Positions 1 to 7,792 of a DNA stretch of 34,858 nucleotides are shown here, one piece after another (positions within the stretch are counted from its first letter, which is position 1; every line of letters begins with the position of its first letter). This DNA is from an uncultured Clostridia bacterium (lineage in GTDB: Bacteria > Bacillota > Clostridia > Oscillospirales > Ruminococcaceae), in NCBI GenBank assembly GCA_946545645.1, contig CAMNNQ010000120.1:1-34858 (forward strand), given 5' to 3'. Below the pieces are notes generated by a model, which was not told the origin of the DNA, ran no database searches, and saw only the letters and a list, made by a program, of their open reading frames with translations. The position numbers and the translations under genes are program-made.

Positions 1-87
1 TGCGTCAGCAAGCCTGCGTCGAATTTAGGCAATCTGACGAAAATCTGGACGGCGCATCTGATGCACAGGGGTCGTGCGGTGTTGCCT
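1..87. repeat. Right half of a dispersed palindromic repeat (contig end)
   Basis: The first 33 bases are identical to the last 33 bases of the window. Positions 69-87 are the exact reverse complement of 34739-34757, giving a 19-bp terminal inverted repeat. Bases 34-68 are an imperfect reverse complement of the right-end copy around 34758-34816. This is therefore one arm plus the centre of a palindromic element of about 175 bp, the other arm being at the far end. It contains no ORF, so a MITE-like or REP-like element is the best reading. It ends 5 bp from the stop codon of the GntR gene and may form that operon's 3' hairpin. Confidence 0.8.
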
Positions 88-92
88 ATACA

Positions 93-737
93 TTATTTTG
101 GGAAGATGTTTTCCTCTGCGTTGGTTATATGCTCAGCGGTGAGTTTTTCGGCCAGAGCGCTGTCCCGGGCTTTGATAGCGTCCAGTATCGCTCTGTGTTC
201 CGCAACGGTCTTCTCGGCGCGGCCTTCGGTGCGGACACTGGTGTCCCGGGCTTTCTTGATGTAGTTATGGAAATTAGAGAGCATGAAGCGCAGCGGCCTG
301 CTGCGGGAGGCATCATAGATTATCTTGTGAAAATCCGAGTCCAGCTTCCAGATCTGTTCGGTGTCATTCTTCATAAGATAGAACTCCTGGAGCTCGACTA
401 TCTTTTCCAGCGCTGTCAGTTCCTGCTCTGTTATCTTCTCGGCACAGAGCTTTGCCGCCAGTCCCTCTATCCGGATGCGTATCTCGTAGATATCACGGGT
501 ATCCTGCTGTGACACACCGACGACCACCGCACCTTTATTCGGGATGTTCCGCACAAGGCCCTCCAGTTCGAGCTGCATCAGCGCTTCCCGGACAGGTGTG
601 CGGGAGACACCCATTTCCTTGGATATCCGAAGCTCGCTTAGGCTTTCGCCGTCCTTGTATTCGCCGTTGAGAATAGCGTTCTCGATGGCATTGAAGACTC
701 TTATCCTGAGAGAGCCCATGTCTTCGTCCAGGATCAT
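93..737 (-). CDS. GntR-family transcriptional regulator, FCD (FadR) subfamily
   Basis: This 214-residue protein has an N-terminal winged helix-turn-helix (residues about 8-72, with the typical SRTPVREAL recognition segment). A C-terminal all-helical FCD ligand domain follows. The FCD metal/ligand residues are visible as D133 and H137 (DSDFH), H181 and H203. FCD regulators usually sense small carboxylates or sugar acids and release DNA on binding. The gene overlaps the stop of the upstream synthase-like gene by 4 bp (ATGA), and an AAAGGAG Shine-Dalgarno lies within that gene, so the two are co-transcribed and translationally coupled. A palindromic operator in the shared promoter suggests autoregulation. 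The identity of the ligand (citrate or another carboxylate) is inference. Confidence 0.9.
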   Translation of the reverse strand: MILDEDMGSLRIRVFNAIENAILNGEYKDGESLSELRISKEMGVSRTPVREALMQLELEGLVRNIPNKGAVVVGVSQQDTRDIYEIRIRIEGLAAKLCAEKITEQELTALEKIVELQEFYLMKNDTEQIWKLDSDFHKIIYDASRSRPLRFMLSNFHNYIKKARDTSVRTEGRAEKTVAEHRAILDAIKARDSALAEKLTAEHITNAEENIFPK

Positions 738-2134
738 CTGCCGCTCCTTTCGAGTATATCCTTACCGTAGAGCTTCATCAGAGCTTCAAGCTCGTCGTCG
801 CTGATAACGGTCACTCTTCCGTTGTCGTATTCTTTGTCGATCCATTCCTTCATCTTTGCGATGGCGGGGTGCTTTTTGTCAACAGCCCTCTCTCCGGTCA
901 GCCGGTAGTAGTTGTTGATCCAGCAGGCTATACCCGCGAGTCCGGAAGTAGCGCTGATAGCGACCAGGGGCGGTCTCCCGAGCAGCTTGGTGGTGTCGAA
1001 GATGTTGTAGATCTCCTCGTCCTTCATAAGACCGTCAGCATGGATGCCTGCTCTGGTGACATTGAAGCTCTTGCCGACAAAAGGAGTCATGGGGGGCAGA
1101 TCGTAGCCTGTCTCGTTGACGATATATTCAGCAATGTCTGTGATAGCGCTGGTGTCCATTCCGTTCAGCGTGCCCTTCAGGGAAGCGTACTCAAATACCA
1201 TAGCCTCCAGGGGGACATTTCCCGTCCTCTCGCCGATGCCCAGCAGCGAGCAGTTGACCGCTCCTGCCCCGTAGAGCCAGGCTGTCGCAGCGTTGACTAC
1301 ACCTTTATAAAAATCGTTGTGCCCGTGCCATTCCAGCATATCCGAGGTGAATCCCGCATAATGCTGCAAGCCGTAGATTATCCCCGAGACGCTCCTGGGC
1401 AGCGCGACTCCGGGGTAGGGTATGCCGTAGCCCATAGTATCGCAGGCGCGGATCTTTATGGGAACACCGCTCTCGTCCGAGAGCTTGCGCAGCGCTATGG
1501 CGAAGGGGACAACAAATCCGTAGAAATCGGCGCGGGTGATGTCCTCAAAATGGCATCTCGGTCTCAGCCCTGCCTCGATGCAATCCTTGACGATGCCGAG
1601 ATATTTATCCATCGCCTGACGTCTGGTAAGCCCCATCTTGTTGAAGATATGGTGATCCGAACAGGAAACGAGAACGCCGGTCTCCTTTACACCGATATTC
1701 TTTACCAGCTCAAAGTCGGCCTTAGAAGCCCGGATCCAGGTCGTGATCTCAGGGAACTGATAGCCCAGCTCCATGCAGCGCTCCAGAGCCTCGCGGTCGG
1801 TCTTTGAATAAACGAAGAATTCGGTCTGCCTAATCATACCTTTTTCTCCGCCCAGCCTGTGGAGCAGCTTGTAGATCTCGACCATCTGATCGGCGGTGTA
1901 GGGAGCTCTGGATTGCTGACCGTCGCGGAAGGTAGTGTCGGTGATAAAGATATCCTCCGGCATATTCATCGGGACATGGCGGTAGTTATAAGCTATTTTC
2001 GGGACTTCGGTGTAGGGGAACATTTCCCTGAAAAGCTCCGGCTCCGGTACATCGTGGAGCTGGTATTCGTAAGGGTCGAATTCCAGCAGGTTGGTGCTTT
2101 TGCTAAGGCTGATGTTTGGCATTACATTACTCAT
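734..2134 (-). CDS. Re-citrate synthase / homocitrate synthase-like enzyme (HMGL-like TIM barrel)
   Basis: The 466-residue protein belongs to the DRE-TIM metallolyase family, which condenses acetyl-CoA with a 2-oxo acid. Visible motifs are DTTFRDGQQ near the N-terminus (metal Asp and catalytic Arg), HFEDITRADFYGF, the metal-ligand HGHNDF and GIGERTGN. It lacks the long C-terminal leucine-binding domain of typical LeuA. Its overall character matches the clostridial Re-citrate synthase group first assigned in Clostridium kluyveri, which feeds glutamate synthesis in anaerobes without a Si-type enzyme. Homocitrate or isopropylmalate synthase activity cannot be excluded. An ATG at 2173 is in frame but lies inside the promoter -10 box, upstream of the predicted transcript start. 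The ATG at 2134 has a GGAG 8 bases ahead and is chosen. Confidence 0.72.
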   Translation of the reverse strand: MSNVMPNISLSKSTNLLEFDPYEYQLHDVPEPELFREMFPYTEVPKIAYNYRHVPMNMPEDIFITDTTFRDGQQSRAPYTADQMVEIYKLLHRLGGEKGMIRQTEFFVYSKTDREALERCMELGYQFPEITTWIRASKADFELVKNIGVKETGVLVSCSDHHIFNKMGLTRRQAMDKYLGIVKDCIEAGLRPRCHFEDITRADFYGFVVPFAIALRKLSDESGVPIKIRACDTMGYGIPYPGVALPRSVSGIIYGLQHYAGFTSDMLEWHGHNDFYKGVVNAATAWLYGAGAVNCSLLGIGERTGNVPLEAMVFEYASLKGTLNGMDTSAITDIAEYIVNETGYDLPPMTPFVGKSFNVTRAGIHADGLMKDEEIYNIFDTTKLLGRPPLVAISATSGLAGIACWINNYYRLTGERAVDKKHPAIAKMKEWIDKEYDNGRVTVISDDELEALMKLYGKDILERSGR

Positions 2135-2156
2135 TTGTATCACTCCGTTGTATGAT

Positions 2157-2180
2157 TGTATGATTGTATACAATTATACA
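2157..2180. promoter_or_regulatory. Palindromic operator, likely bound by the GntR/FCD regulator
   Basis: This 24-bp sequence is a palindrome in 11 of 12 base pairs, centred on a perfect ATTGTATACAAT (2163-2174). FCD-type GntR proteins bind short symmetrical sites of this general kind. It overlaps the -10 box of the promoter for the synthase-like/GntR operon, so binding would block RNA polymerase. A further ATTGTATG half-repeat adjoins it at about 2150-2162. The link to the GntR gene is inferred from proximity and symmetry. Confidence 0.65.
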
Positions 2181-2201
2181 ACCTCATATATATAATGTCA
2201 A
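2173..2201 (-). promoter_or_regulatory. Consensus sigma-A promoter of the synthase-like/GntR operon
   Basis: On the minus strand a perfect TTGACA (complement of 2196-2201) is followed by a 17-bp spacer and a perfect TATAAT (complement of 2173-2178). Transcription should start near 2166, giving a leader of about 30 nt. It is the only full-consensus -35 box seen in the window. The operator overlaps the -10 box. Confidence 0.8.
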
Positions 2202-2309
2202 GAGATGTAAGTGAATATATAATAAATTGCACAGAGTGTCAGCAAAACGCAAGGTTGTTGAAAGTAATTGTGCAATACGTTGAAATTTCAGGAATTGGCT
2301 TTTTGCCCC

Positions 2310-2338
2310 TTTAAATCTTTCGGAAAAGATGATATAAT
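2310..2338 (+). promoter_or_regulatory. Probable promoter of the ATP synthase operon
   Basis: A perfect TATAAT at 2333-2338, preceded by TG (extended -10), lies 17 bp after a weak TTTAAA -35 box at 2310-2315. Transcription would begin near 2345, about 40 nt before atpI. It is the best promoter in the gap between the divergent operons. Confidence 0.6.
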
Positions 2339-2387
2339 AATATATGTATGAGTATGTCTTGGCGAAAAGGAGCGAGAGGTGCGAGCT

Positions 2388-2801
2388 ATGAGTGTTCAGA
2401 CTGATAACAGCCCGCGCAGCGAAAATGTCCTCTCCCCGATAGTCGGGAAGCTCTGCGCAGCTATGGCTGCTGCGGGAGCCGTTTGCTTCCTGTTTACGCT
2501 GATCACCGGCTTTGAATGGCGTAACCTTTTCGGCTTCTCAGTCGGGACAGCCAATGCCTGCGGAGGGATGCTCTATCTCGCAAAAACAGTTGAGCGCGCA
2601 GTTGAATGCTCCCCGAAACGTGCAAAAAGGCTCATGCTCTCCTGCTACGGGATAAGGCTCGCAGTGCTCACCGCCCTCTGCGCCGTCGGCGCATTTACCG
2701 GCGTTCTCAGCATAGTCGGGATAATAGTCCCGCAGCTTTTTCCGAGGATCCTTCTCGGCTTCGACAGGCTCCTCGGTATAGATCATTTCACGAAGGGATA
2801 G
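2388..2801 (+). CDS. atpI: ATP synthase subunit I-like membrane protein
   Basis: This small integral membrane protein (137 residues from the ATG at 2388) has about four hydrophobic segments and stands first in the ATP synthase operon, the usual place of atpI. AtpI proteins help assemble the c-ring in some bacteria and are poorly conserved in sequence, so the call leans on position and topology. The start is ambiguous. A GTG at 2379 has AAGGAG 6 bases ahead, while the ATG at 2388 has AGAGG 8 bases ahead and adds no extra residues. The stop is followed after 6 bases by atpB. Confidence 0.7.
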   Translation: MSVQTDNSPRSENVLSPIVGKLCAAMAAAGAVCFLFTLITGFEWRNLFGFSVGTANACGGMLYLAKTVERAVECSPKRAKRLMLSCYGIRLAVLTALCAVGAFTGVLSIVGIIVPQLFPRILLGFDRLLGIDHFTKG

Positions 2802-2807
2802 TTCTCT

Positions 2808-3548
2808 ATGGACGGTATCGGACAGGGACCTCGTGTCTCATTTACCCTGCCAATATTCGGCGGCATCGAGATAACAGAAACGATCGTCATCGGTTGGATA
2901 ATCCTACTTGCTGTCTTTCTTGTCTGCCGTTTCCTGACGAGCAGTCTTGAAAAGATACCGACAAAGAAGCGGCAGATCGTCGCTGAGATGTTTGTCGGGT
3001 TCGTCAATAATATGGTAGAGACGACTATGGGCAAGAAATGGAAGCGCTATGCTCCCTACATAGCAACACTGCTCGTTTACGCAGTTATCGGTGCTCTCGT
3101 TTCTCTGCTGGGCCTCCGCTCTATGACGGCTGACTTCAATGTCACCCTGACCTGGGCGCTGATGACCTTTATCCTCATAACTTACCACAAGATCCGCAGC
3201 GGAGGAGTCGGCGGATATCTCAAGAGCTTCGCCTCTCCGATACCCGTTATGCTTCCCCTGAATATACTCAGCGAGATCGCGACCCCGCTTTCCATGGCCT
3301 TCCGTATGTTCGGAAATATCTCCGGAGGCGCGGTCATCACAGCCCTCGTTTACAGCGCTCTGGCAGCTCTCTCGAAGCTGGCGCATCTGGCTTTTGAATT
3401 CGGAGCTGTTGACCTGAATGTCCTTCAGCTCTTCATCCCGGCAGTGCTGTCTATGTATTTCGACCTCTTCTCGGGGTGCATACAGGCTTATATCTTCGCA
3501 ACGCTGACTATGGTCTATGTCTCCAGCGCAGCGGATGAAGAAGGGTAG
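2808..3548 (+). CDS. atpB: F1Fo ATP synthase subunit a
   Basis: The 246-residue membrane protein forms the ion half-channels next to the c-ring. The hallmark segment MAFRMFGNISGG contains the essential arginine of the penultimate transmembrane helix, and several further hydrophobic helices flank it. The length fits the family. The ATG follows an AAGGGA Shine-Dalgarno and lies 6 bp after atpI. About 75 bp with no gene separate it from atpE, the widest gap in the front part of the operon. This leaves room for separate control of the high-copy c subunit. Confidence 0.95.
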   Translation: MDGIGQGPRVSFTLPIFGGIEITETIVIGWIILLAVFLVCRFLTSSLEKIPTKKRQIVAEMFVGFVNNMVETTMGKKWKRYAPYIATLLVYAVIGALVSLLGLRSMTADFNVTLTWALMTFILITYHKIRSGGVGGYLKSFASPIPVMLPLNILSEIATPLSMAFRMFGNISGGAVITALVYSALAALSKLAHLAFEFGAVDLNVLQLFIPAVLSMYFDLFSGCIQAYIFATLTMVYVSSAADEEG

Positions 3549-3589
3549 ATCTCCCGGATATGTATATCGTGCATTGAGCATTGAGATAA

Positions 3590-3883
<294 letters not shown>

Positions 3884-3920
3884 GCTCCGGGACCGAATTA
3901 GCGAACAGGAGGGACAGTAA

Positions 3921-4430
3921 ATGGCATACGCAAAGGTGACGGAATTTCTTACAATAGATCCGACCACTATCATCCTTACTCTTGCCAACACGCTGATACT
4001 CTTCCTTATCCTCAAGCATTTTCTTTTCGATAAGGTCAATAAGGTCATAGACGACCGCAAGAACGAGATCTCTGAGAGCTACAAGAATGCAGACGAGGCT
4101 CAGCGCAAAGCCGAGAACCTCGCTGAGGAGTACGACCGCAAGATCGGCGCCGCCAAAGAGGAGGGCGCCGAGATCGTCCGCGCCGCGACTCAGAAGGCTC
4201 AGGTCCGCTCAGATGAGATAATCGCCGAAGCAAGAGGCGAAGCCAAGAGCATCATCGACAACGCCAACAGCGAGATCGAAAGAGAAAAGAAGATCGCCGT
4301 CAACCGTATCAAGGATGAGATCACCGAGATCGCCATCAGCGCTGCTTCCGCAGTCGCAGAAAAGGAGATCGGGGTCGAGGATAACGAAAGGCTCATCGAG
4401 AGCTTTATCGACAGCGTGGGTGAAGAGTGA
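3921..4430 (+). CDS. atpF: F1Fo ATP synthase subunit b
   Basis: The 169-residue protein has one N-terminal transmembrane helix (residues about 15-35). A long, highly charged alpha-helical coiled-coil stalk rich in Glu, Lys and Ala follows, including the segment DDRKNEISESYKNADEAQRK. It forms the peripheral stalk that holds F1 against rotation. AGGAGGGAC precedes the ATG. Its TGA stop overlaps the start of atpH by one base, which indicates coupled translation. Confidence 0.95.
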   Translation: MAYAKVTEFLTIDPTTIILTLANTLILFLILKHFLFDKVNKVIDDRKNEISESYKNADEAQRKAENLAEEYDRKIGAAKEEGAEIVRAATQKAQVRSDEIIAEARGEAKSIIDNANSEIEREKKIAVNRIKDEITEIAISAASAVAEKEIGVEDNERLIESFIDSVGEE

Positions 4431-4972
4431 TGGCTGAAAGCTTGAAGAATATTTACGCTAACGCTCTGTTTGAGCTCTGCGAGGAAAAAGGCATCACCGC
4501 CCAGGCGGATGAGGAGCTTTTCTCCGTTTCAAAGATACTTTCGGAAAACGAAGAATATATCAAGCTGCTGAGATCTCCGCTCCTGGATATCTCCGTTAAG
4601 AAAAGCCTCATCGAGGCCGCCTTCGGAGAGTCTGTCTGCGTGACTGTGCTGGATTTTCTTTGCCTCGTTACCGAAAAGGGAAGAGCCGGGAGCATCGAGG
4701 CCATAATCCGCGAGTTCAGAAGGCTCTGGTATGAAAAACAGGGCATTCTCGAAGTCAGCGTAGTAACTGCAATGCCTATGAGCGAAGCTCTGGAGCAGAA
4801 ACTCAAGGATAAGCTGGAAAAGGTGCTGGAAAAGAAGATCATTATGAAGCTCTCCGTCGATAAGTCTCTTATCGGAGGCATCATAGTCAGATACGACGGC
4901 TCGGAGATGGATTCCAGCGTCAAGGGAAGGCTCGAACGCCTCCGCGCCCAGATCGACGGCATCATTGCATAA
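4430..4972 (+). CDS. atpH: F1Fo ATP synthase subunit delta
   Basis: The 180-residue protein has the family's helical N-terminal domain (ESLKNIYANALFELCEEKG, then conserved LLRSPLLDISVKKSLIEAAFG). Its C-terminal beta segment ends with the conserved IIVRYDGSEMDSSVKGRL. It joins the peripheral stalk to the top of F1. The ATG at 4430 forms TGATG with the atpF stop. A GTG immediately upstream at 4427 is a less likely start. Confidence 0.94.
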   Translation: MAESLKNIYANALFELCEEKGITAQADEELFSVSKILSENEEYIKLLRSPLLDISVKKSLIEAAFGESVCVTVLDFLCLVTEKGRAGSIEAIIREFRRLWYEKQGILEVSVVTAMPMSEALEQKLKDKLEKVLEKKIIMKLSVDKSLIGGIIVRYDGSEMDSSVKGRLERLRAQIDGIIA

Positions 4973-4997
4973 AAATTGAAAGGTATGGGACTTGGAT

Positions 4998-6512
4998 ATG
5001 AAATTACGTCCTGATGAGATAACCGAAATAATCAAGCAGCAGATCAGAGACTACCGCAGCAAGATCGAGCTGGCCGATACCGGTACAGTTGTAACTGTAG
5101 GAGACGGTATCGCAAGAGTTCACGGGCTCGAAAGATGTATGTCGGGCGAGCTGATCGAATTTGATAATAAAACTATGGGCATGGCTCTTAATCTGGAGCA
5201 GGATTTCGTCGGGACAGTTCTGCTTGGCTCGGACGAAGGCATCAGAGAGGGCAGCGAGGTAAAAAGGACCGGAAAGATCGTCTCTGTCCCCGTCGGAGAA
5301 GCCCTGCTTGGAAGAGTAGTCAATGCTCTCGGCCAGCCTATCGACGGCAAGGGCGCCGTCCTGACAAATGAAACAAGACCGATAGAGAGCCCCGCCTATG
5401 GCATCATCACAAGACAGTCGGTCAACCGCCCGCTCCAGACAGGTATCAAGGCTATCGACTCTATGATACCTATCGGAAGAGGCCAGAGAGAGCTTATAAT
5501 CGGAGACAGACAGACAGGAAAGACCACCATCGCCCTGGATACCATAATCAACCAGAAGGGCAAGAACGAGATCTGTATCTATGTCGCAATTGGCCAGAAG
5601 AGATCGACAGTAGCAAATGTCGTCGAGACTCTGGAAAAAGCAGGTGCTATGGAGTATACCATAGTCGTTTCCGCTACAGCCTCCGAAATGGCTCCGCTGC
5701 AGTACATAGCTCCCTATGCCGGAGTCGCAATGGCAGAGTATTTCATGCTCCAGGGCAAGGATGTCCTCTGCGTTTATGATGACCTCTCCAAGCACGCCGT
5801 AGCTTACAGAACTATGTCGCTGCTGCTGAAAAGACCTACCGGACGTGAGGCCTACCCCGGAGATGTATTCTATCTCCACTCCAGACTCCTGGAGCGTGCC
5901 TGCAATCTCAATAAGGACTACGGCGGGGGTTCTATAACCGCTCTTCCTATCATCGAGACCCAGGCCGGCGATGTCTCCGCTTATATCCCTACAAACGTTA
6001 TTTCTATAACCGACGGACAGATCTTCCTGGAATCCGAGCTCTTTTTCTCGGGCGTAAGGCCGGCTGTAAACCCGGGTATCTCCGTCTCGCGTGTCGGCGG
6101 ATCGGCTCAGATAAAGGCTATGAAGAAGGTCTCCGGCGCTCTCAAGCTGCTCTATTCGCAGTACCGCGAGCTCCAGGCTTTCTCCCAGTTCGGTTCCGAT
6201 CTGGATAAGGATACCAAAGACCGTCTCGCTCAGGGCGAGAGGATCGTTGAGGTCCTGAAACAAAATAAGAATTCACCGCTGCCCGTTGAACATCAGGTAG
6301 TCATCATCTACGCGGTAGTCAATAACTTCCTTAAAAAGATCAAGGTCGAGGATGTTAAAGACTTTGAAAATGAACTCTTCGATTACGTCGAATCGGCACA
6401 TCCCGATGTCTGTGGGAATATCCGTAAGACCGGCGAGCTGGCCAAGGAAACCGAGAATGAGCTGAAGGATGCCCTGAATGAATTTGTCGAGAAGTATCTC
6501 CAGACAAAATAA
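4998..6512 (+). CDS. atpA: F1Fo ATP synthase subunit alpha
   Basis: The 504-residue protein has the usual three domains: N-terminal beta barrel, nucleotide-binding domain and C-terminal helical domain. The Walker A motif is GDRQTGKT and the Walker B region ends [11 protein letters not shown]. The conserved [13 protein letters not shown] is present. Alpha subunits bind nucleotide without hydrolysing it and form the catalytic hexamer with beta. An in-frame TTG at 4992 exists, but the ATG at 4998 ([12 protein letters not shown]) matches the normal family N-terminus and is preferred. The nearest Shine-Dalgarno (AAAGG at 4979-4983) is rather far away. Confidence 0.97.
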   Translation: MKLRPDEITEIIKQQIRDYRSKIELADTGTVVTVGDGIARVHGLERCMSGELIEFDNKTMGMALNLEQDFVGTVLLGSDEGIREGSEVKRTGKIVSVPVGEALLGRVVNALGQPIDGKGAVLTNETRPIESPAYGIITRQSVNRPLQTGIKAIDSMIPIGRGQRELIIGDRQTGKTTIALDTIINQKGKNEICIYVAIGQKRSTVANVVETLEKAGAMEYTIVVSATASEMAPLQYIAPYAGVAMAEYFMLQGKDVLCVYDDLSKHAVAYRTMSLLLKRPTGREAYPGDVFYLHSRLLERACNLNKDYGGGSITALPIIETQAGDVSAYIPTNVISITDGQIFLESELFFSGVRPAVNPGISVSRVGGSAQIKAMKKVSGALKLLYSQYRELQAFSQFGSDLDKDTKDRLAQGERIVEVLKQNKNSPLPVEHQVVIIYAVVNNFLKKIKVEDVKDFENELFDYVESAHPDVCGNIRKTGELAKETENELKDALNEFVEKYLQTK

Positions 6513-6542
6513 GGAGGTGTGACGCCGCTTTGTCGGCGCATT
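6511..6542 (+). promoter_or_regulatory. atpG ribosome binding site separated from its start by a hairpin
   Basis: A perfect Shine-Dalgarno AAGGAGGT (6511-6518) lies 24 nt before the atpG ATG, too far for normal initiation. Between them CGCCG (6523-6527) pairs exactly with CGGCG (6534-6538) around a 6-nt loop. Folding this 16-nt hairpin leaves 8 unpaired nucleotides, the ideal spacing. The structure may therefore be required for good atpG translation. The pairing is seen in the sequence; the function is inferred. Confidence 0.5.
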
Positions 6543-7409
6543 ATGGCGACAGCAAATATGAAAGACGTAAAGCGGCGCATAAAGAGCGTTGAGAGCACGA
6601 TGCAGATAACAAAAGCTATGCAGCTTGTCGCATCCAGCAAACTCAGACGCGCCAAGGAAAGAGCTCTTGCAGCGCAGCCCTTCTTCGCAGCGCTTTACGA
6701 TACAATGAGCGATATTTCCAATGACCCGGCTTTTACATCAGTCTATACCAAGAAAAAAGTACTTAAATCCACCCTCTTCGTCGTTATCGCCGGAGACAGA
6801 GGCCTCGCCGGAGGCTTCAACTCCAATGTCCTCAAGCTTGCTGCACAGAAAATAGGCAATCTGACAGAGAAAAAGGAAACTGTCTCGGTGATCGCAGTAG
6901 GCAAAAAAGCTGTTGAGTTCTGCGATAAGAGAGGCTTTGACGTCGTCGGAAGATATCCTCAGGTAGCCGAGAGCCTTTCCATCGTCGATGCAGAGGATAT
7001 CTCGGACGATATAATCGAAAAATTCCGCTGCGGGTATTACGATGAAGTGGACCTTATCTATACCACTTTCGTTTCAGCGATGACTCAGGAGCCTGTCGCC
7101 GTTTCGGTGCTGCCTGTAAAGGATATCGCAACAGGCGTAAAGTCCAAGTCCTTGATAGAATACGATCCCTCTCCCGAGGAGGTCTTCGACGGGCTGGTTC
7201 CCCAGTATCTTACCGGCCTCATATATGCCGCAGTGGTCGATTCCTTTGCCTCTGAACAGGCCGCCAGAAGGACTGCTATGGAGAATGCCAGCGATAACGC
7301 CGAGGAAATGATCGGCAATCTCTCCCTGCTCTATAACCGCGCAAGACAGAATATGATCACTCAGGAGCTTACAGAGATCAGTTCGGCAGCGCTCAACGAT
7401 AACACATAA
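6543..7409 (+). CDS. atpG: F1Fo ATP synthase subunit gamma
   Basis: The 288-residue central rotor shaft shows the family's N-terminal signature NMKDVKRRIKSVESTMQITKAM. The conserved GDRGLAGGFNSN follows, and the C-terminal helix signature is NLSLLYNRARQNMITQELTEI. The reading frame extends upstream to a GTG at 6519. That codon abuts the Shine-Dalgarno, and the family N-terminus begins at the ATG at 6543, which is chosen. Sixteen bp after the stop a small membrane-protein gene begins, rather than atpD. Confidence 0.96.
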   Translation: MATANMKDVKRRIKSVESTMQITKAMQLVASSKLRRAKERALAAQPFFAALYDTMSDISNDPAFTSVYTKKKVLKSTLFVVIAGDRGLAGGFNSNVLKLAAQKIGNLTEKKETVSVIAVGKKAVEFCDKRGFDVVGRYPQVAESLSIVDAEDISDDIIEKFRCGYYDEVDLIYTTFVSAMTQEPVAVSVLPVKDIATGVKSKSLIEYDPSPEEVFDGLVPQYLTGLIYAAVVDSFASEQAARRTAMENASDNAEEMIGNLSLLYNRARQNMITQELTEISSAALNDNT

Positions 7410-7424
7410 CAGGAGGATAGCCGG

Positions 7425-7634
7425 ATGCAGAGGTTTTTCAGAAAGATAATTCTTTGGATCATCGGTTTGGCAGTTTTTATCGCTGCCTATGATGTTGTTG
7501 AATGGTTCTTTGAACGAGGCAGCTTCAATTTTACTTTCAAGGGTAATATTTTAGCCCCAATCGTGTCTTATGTCATCTTCTGTATCGTTATGTTCGTTCT
7601 TCGGAAGGTCGGCAATAGGGAAAACAGCAAATGA
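7425..7634 (+). CDS. Small membrane protein inserted in the atp operon (69 aa)
   Basis: I do not recognise this protein. It has a short basic N-terminus and a first hydrophobic segment (residues about 8-28) that runs into the acidic YDVVEWFFE. A polar loop and a second hydrophobic segment (about 43-60) ending in basic residues follow, so it looks like a two-pass membrane protein. AGGAGG precedes the ATG and the gene is 16 bp after atpG, so it is translated as part of the ATP synthase mRNA. Its stop overlaps the start of the next small gene (ATGA). The end of helix 1 resembles the helix of that next protein (YD-V/L-x-E), suggesting a pair of related proteins. A role in ATP synthase assembly or regulation is only suggested by position. 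Confidence 0.8.
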   Translation: MQRFFRKIILWIIGLAVFIAAYDVVEWFFERGSFNFTFKGNILAPIVSYVIFCIVMFVLRKVGNRENSK

Positions 7635-7792
7635 AACATAAGAGATCCTGCAAAGCCCTGAAGGGTATCCTGTTCGCTGCGCTGCTGATCGGTATATATG
7701 ATCTTGCAGAGCTGATAGCTGAAAAGGCGACGATGAAGATCGTCAGAAAATATCGAAGAAAAAGAAACGAGAATAAATGCAGTAATATATGA
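7631..7792 (+). CDS. Very small single-pass membrane protein in the atp operon (53 aa)
   Basis: This 53-residue ORF starts with an ATG overlapping the previous stop (ATGA). It reads as a basic N-terminus (MKHKRSCKALK), one hydrophobic helix (about residues 12-33, ILFAALLIGIYDLAEL) and a very basic tail (RKYRRKR). Its helix shares the pattern hydrophobic-YD-hydrophobic-x-E with the preceding 69-residue protein, so the two may be distant paralogues. I know no family for it. Translational coupling, the membrane helix plus positive tail, and the location between atpG and atpD support a real gene. Coding status would need confirmation in relatives. Confidence 0.65.
   Translation: MKHKRSCKALKGILFAALLIGIYDLAELIAEKATMKIVRKYRRKRNENKCSNI

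Noticed and set aside
869-1807. Open frame of 312 codons antisense to the synthase-like gene.
   Set aside because: The minus-strand enzyme is certain from its motifs; the plus-strand translation has no family features.
5004-6263. Open frame of 419 codons antisense to atpA.
   Set aside because: It mirrors the codon pattern of a certain gene, has no ribosome site and shows no recognisable motif.
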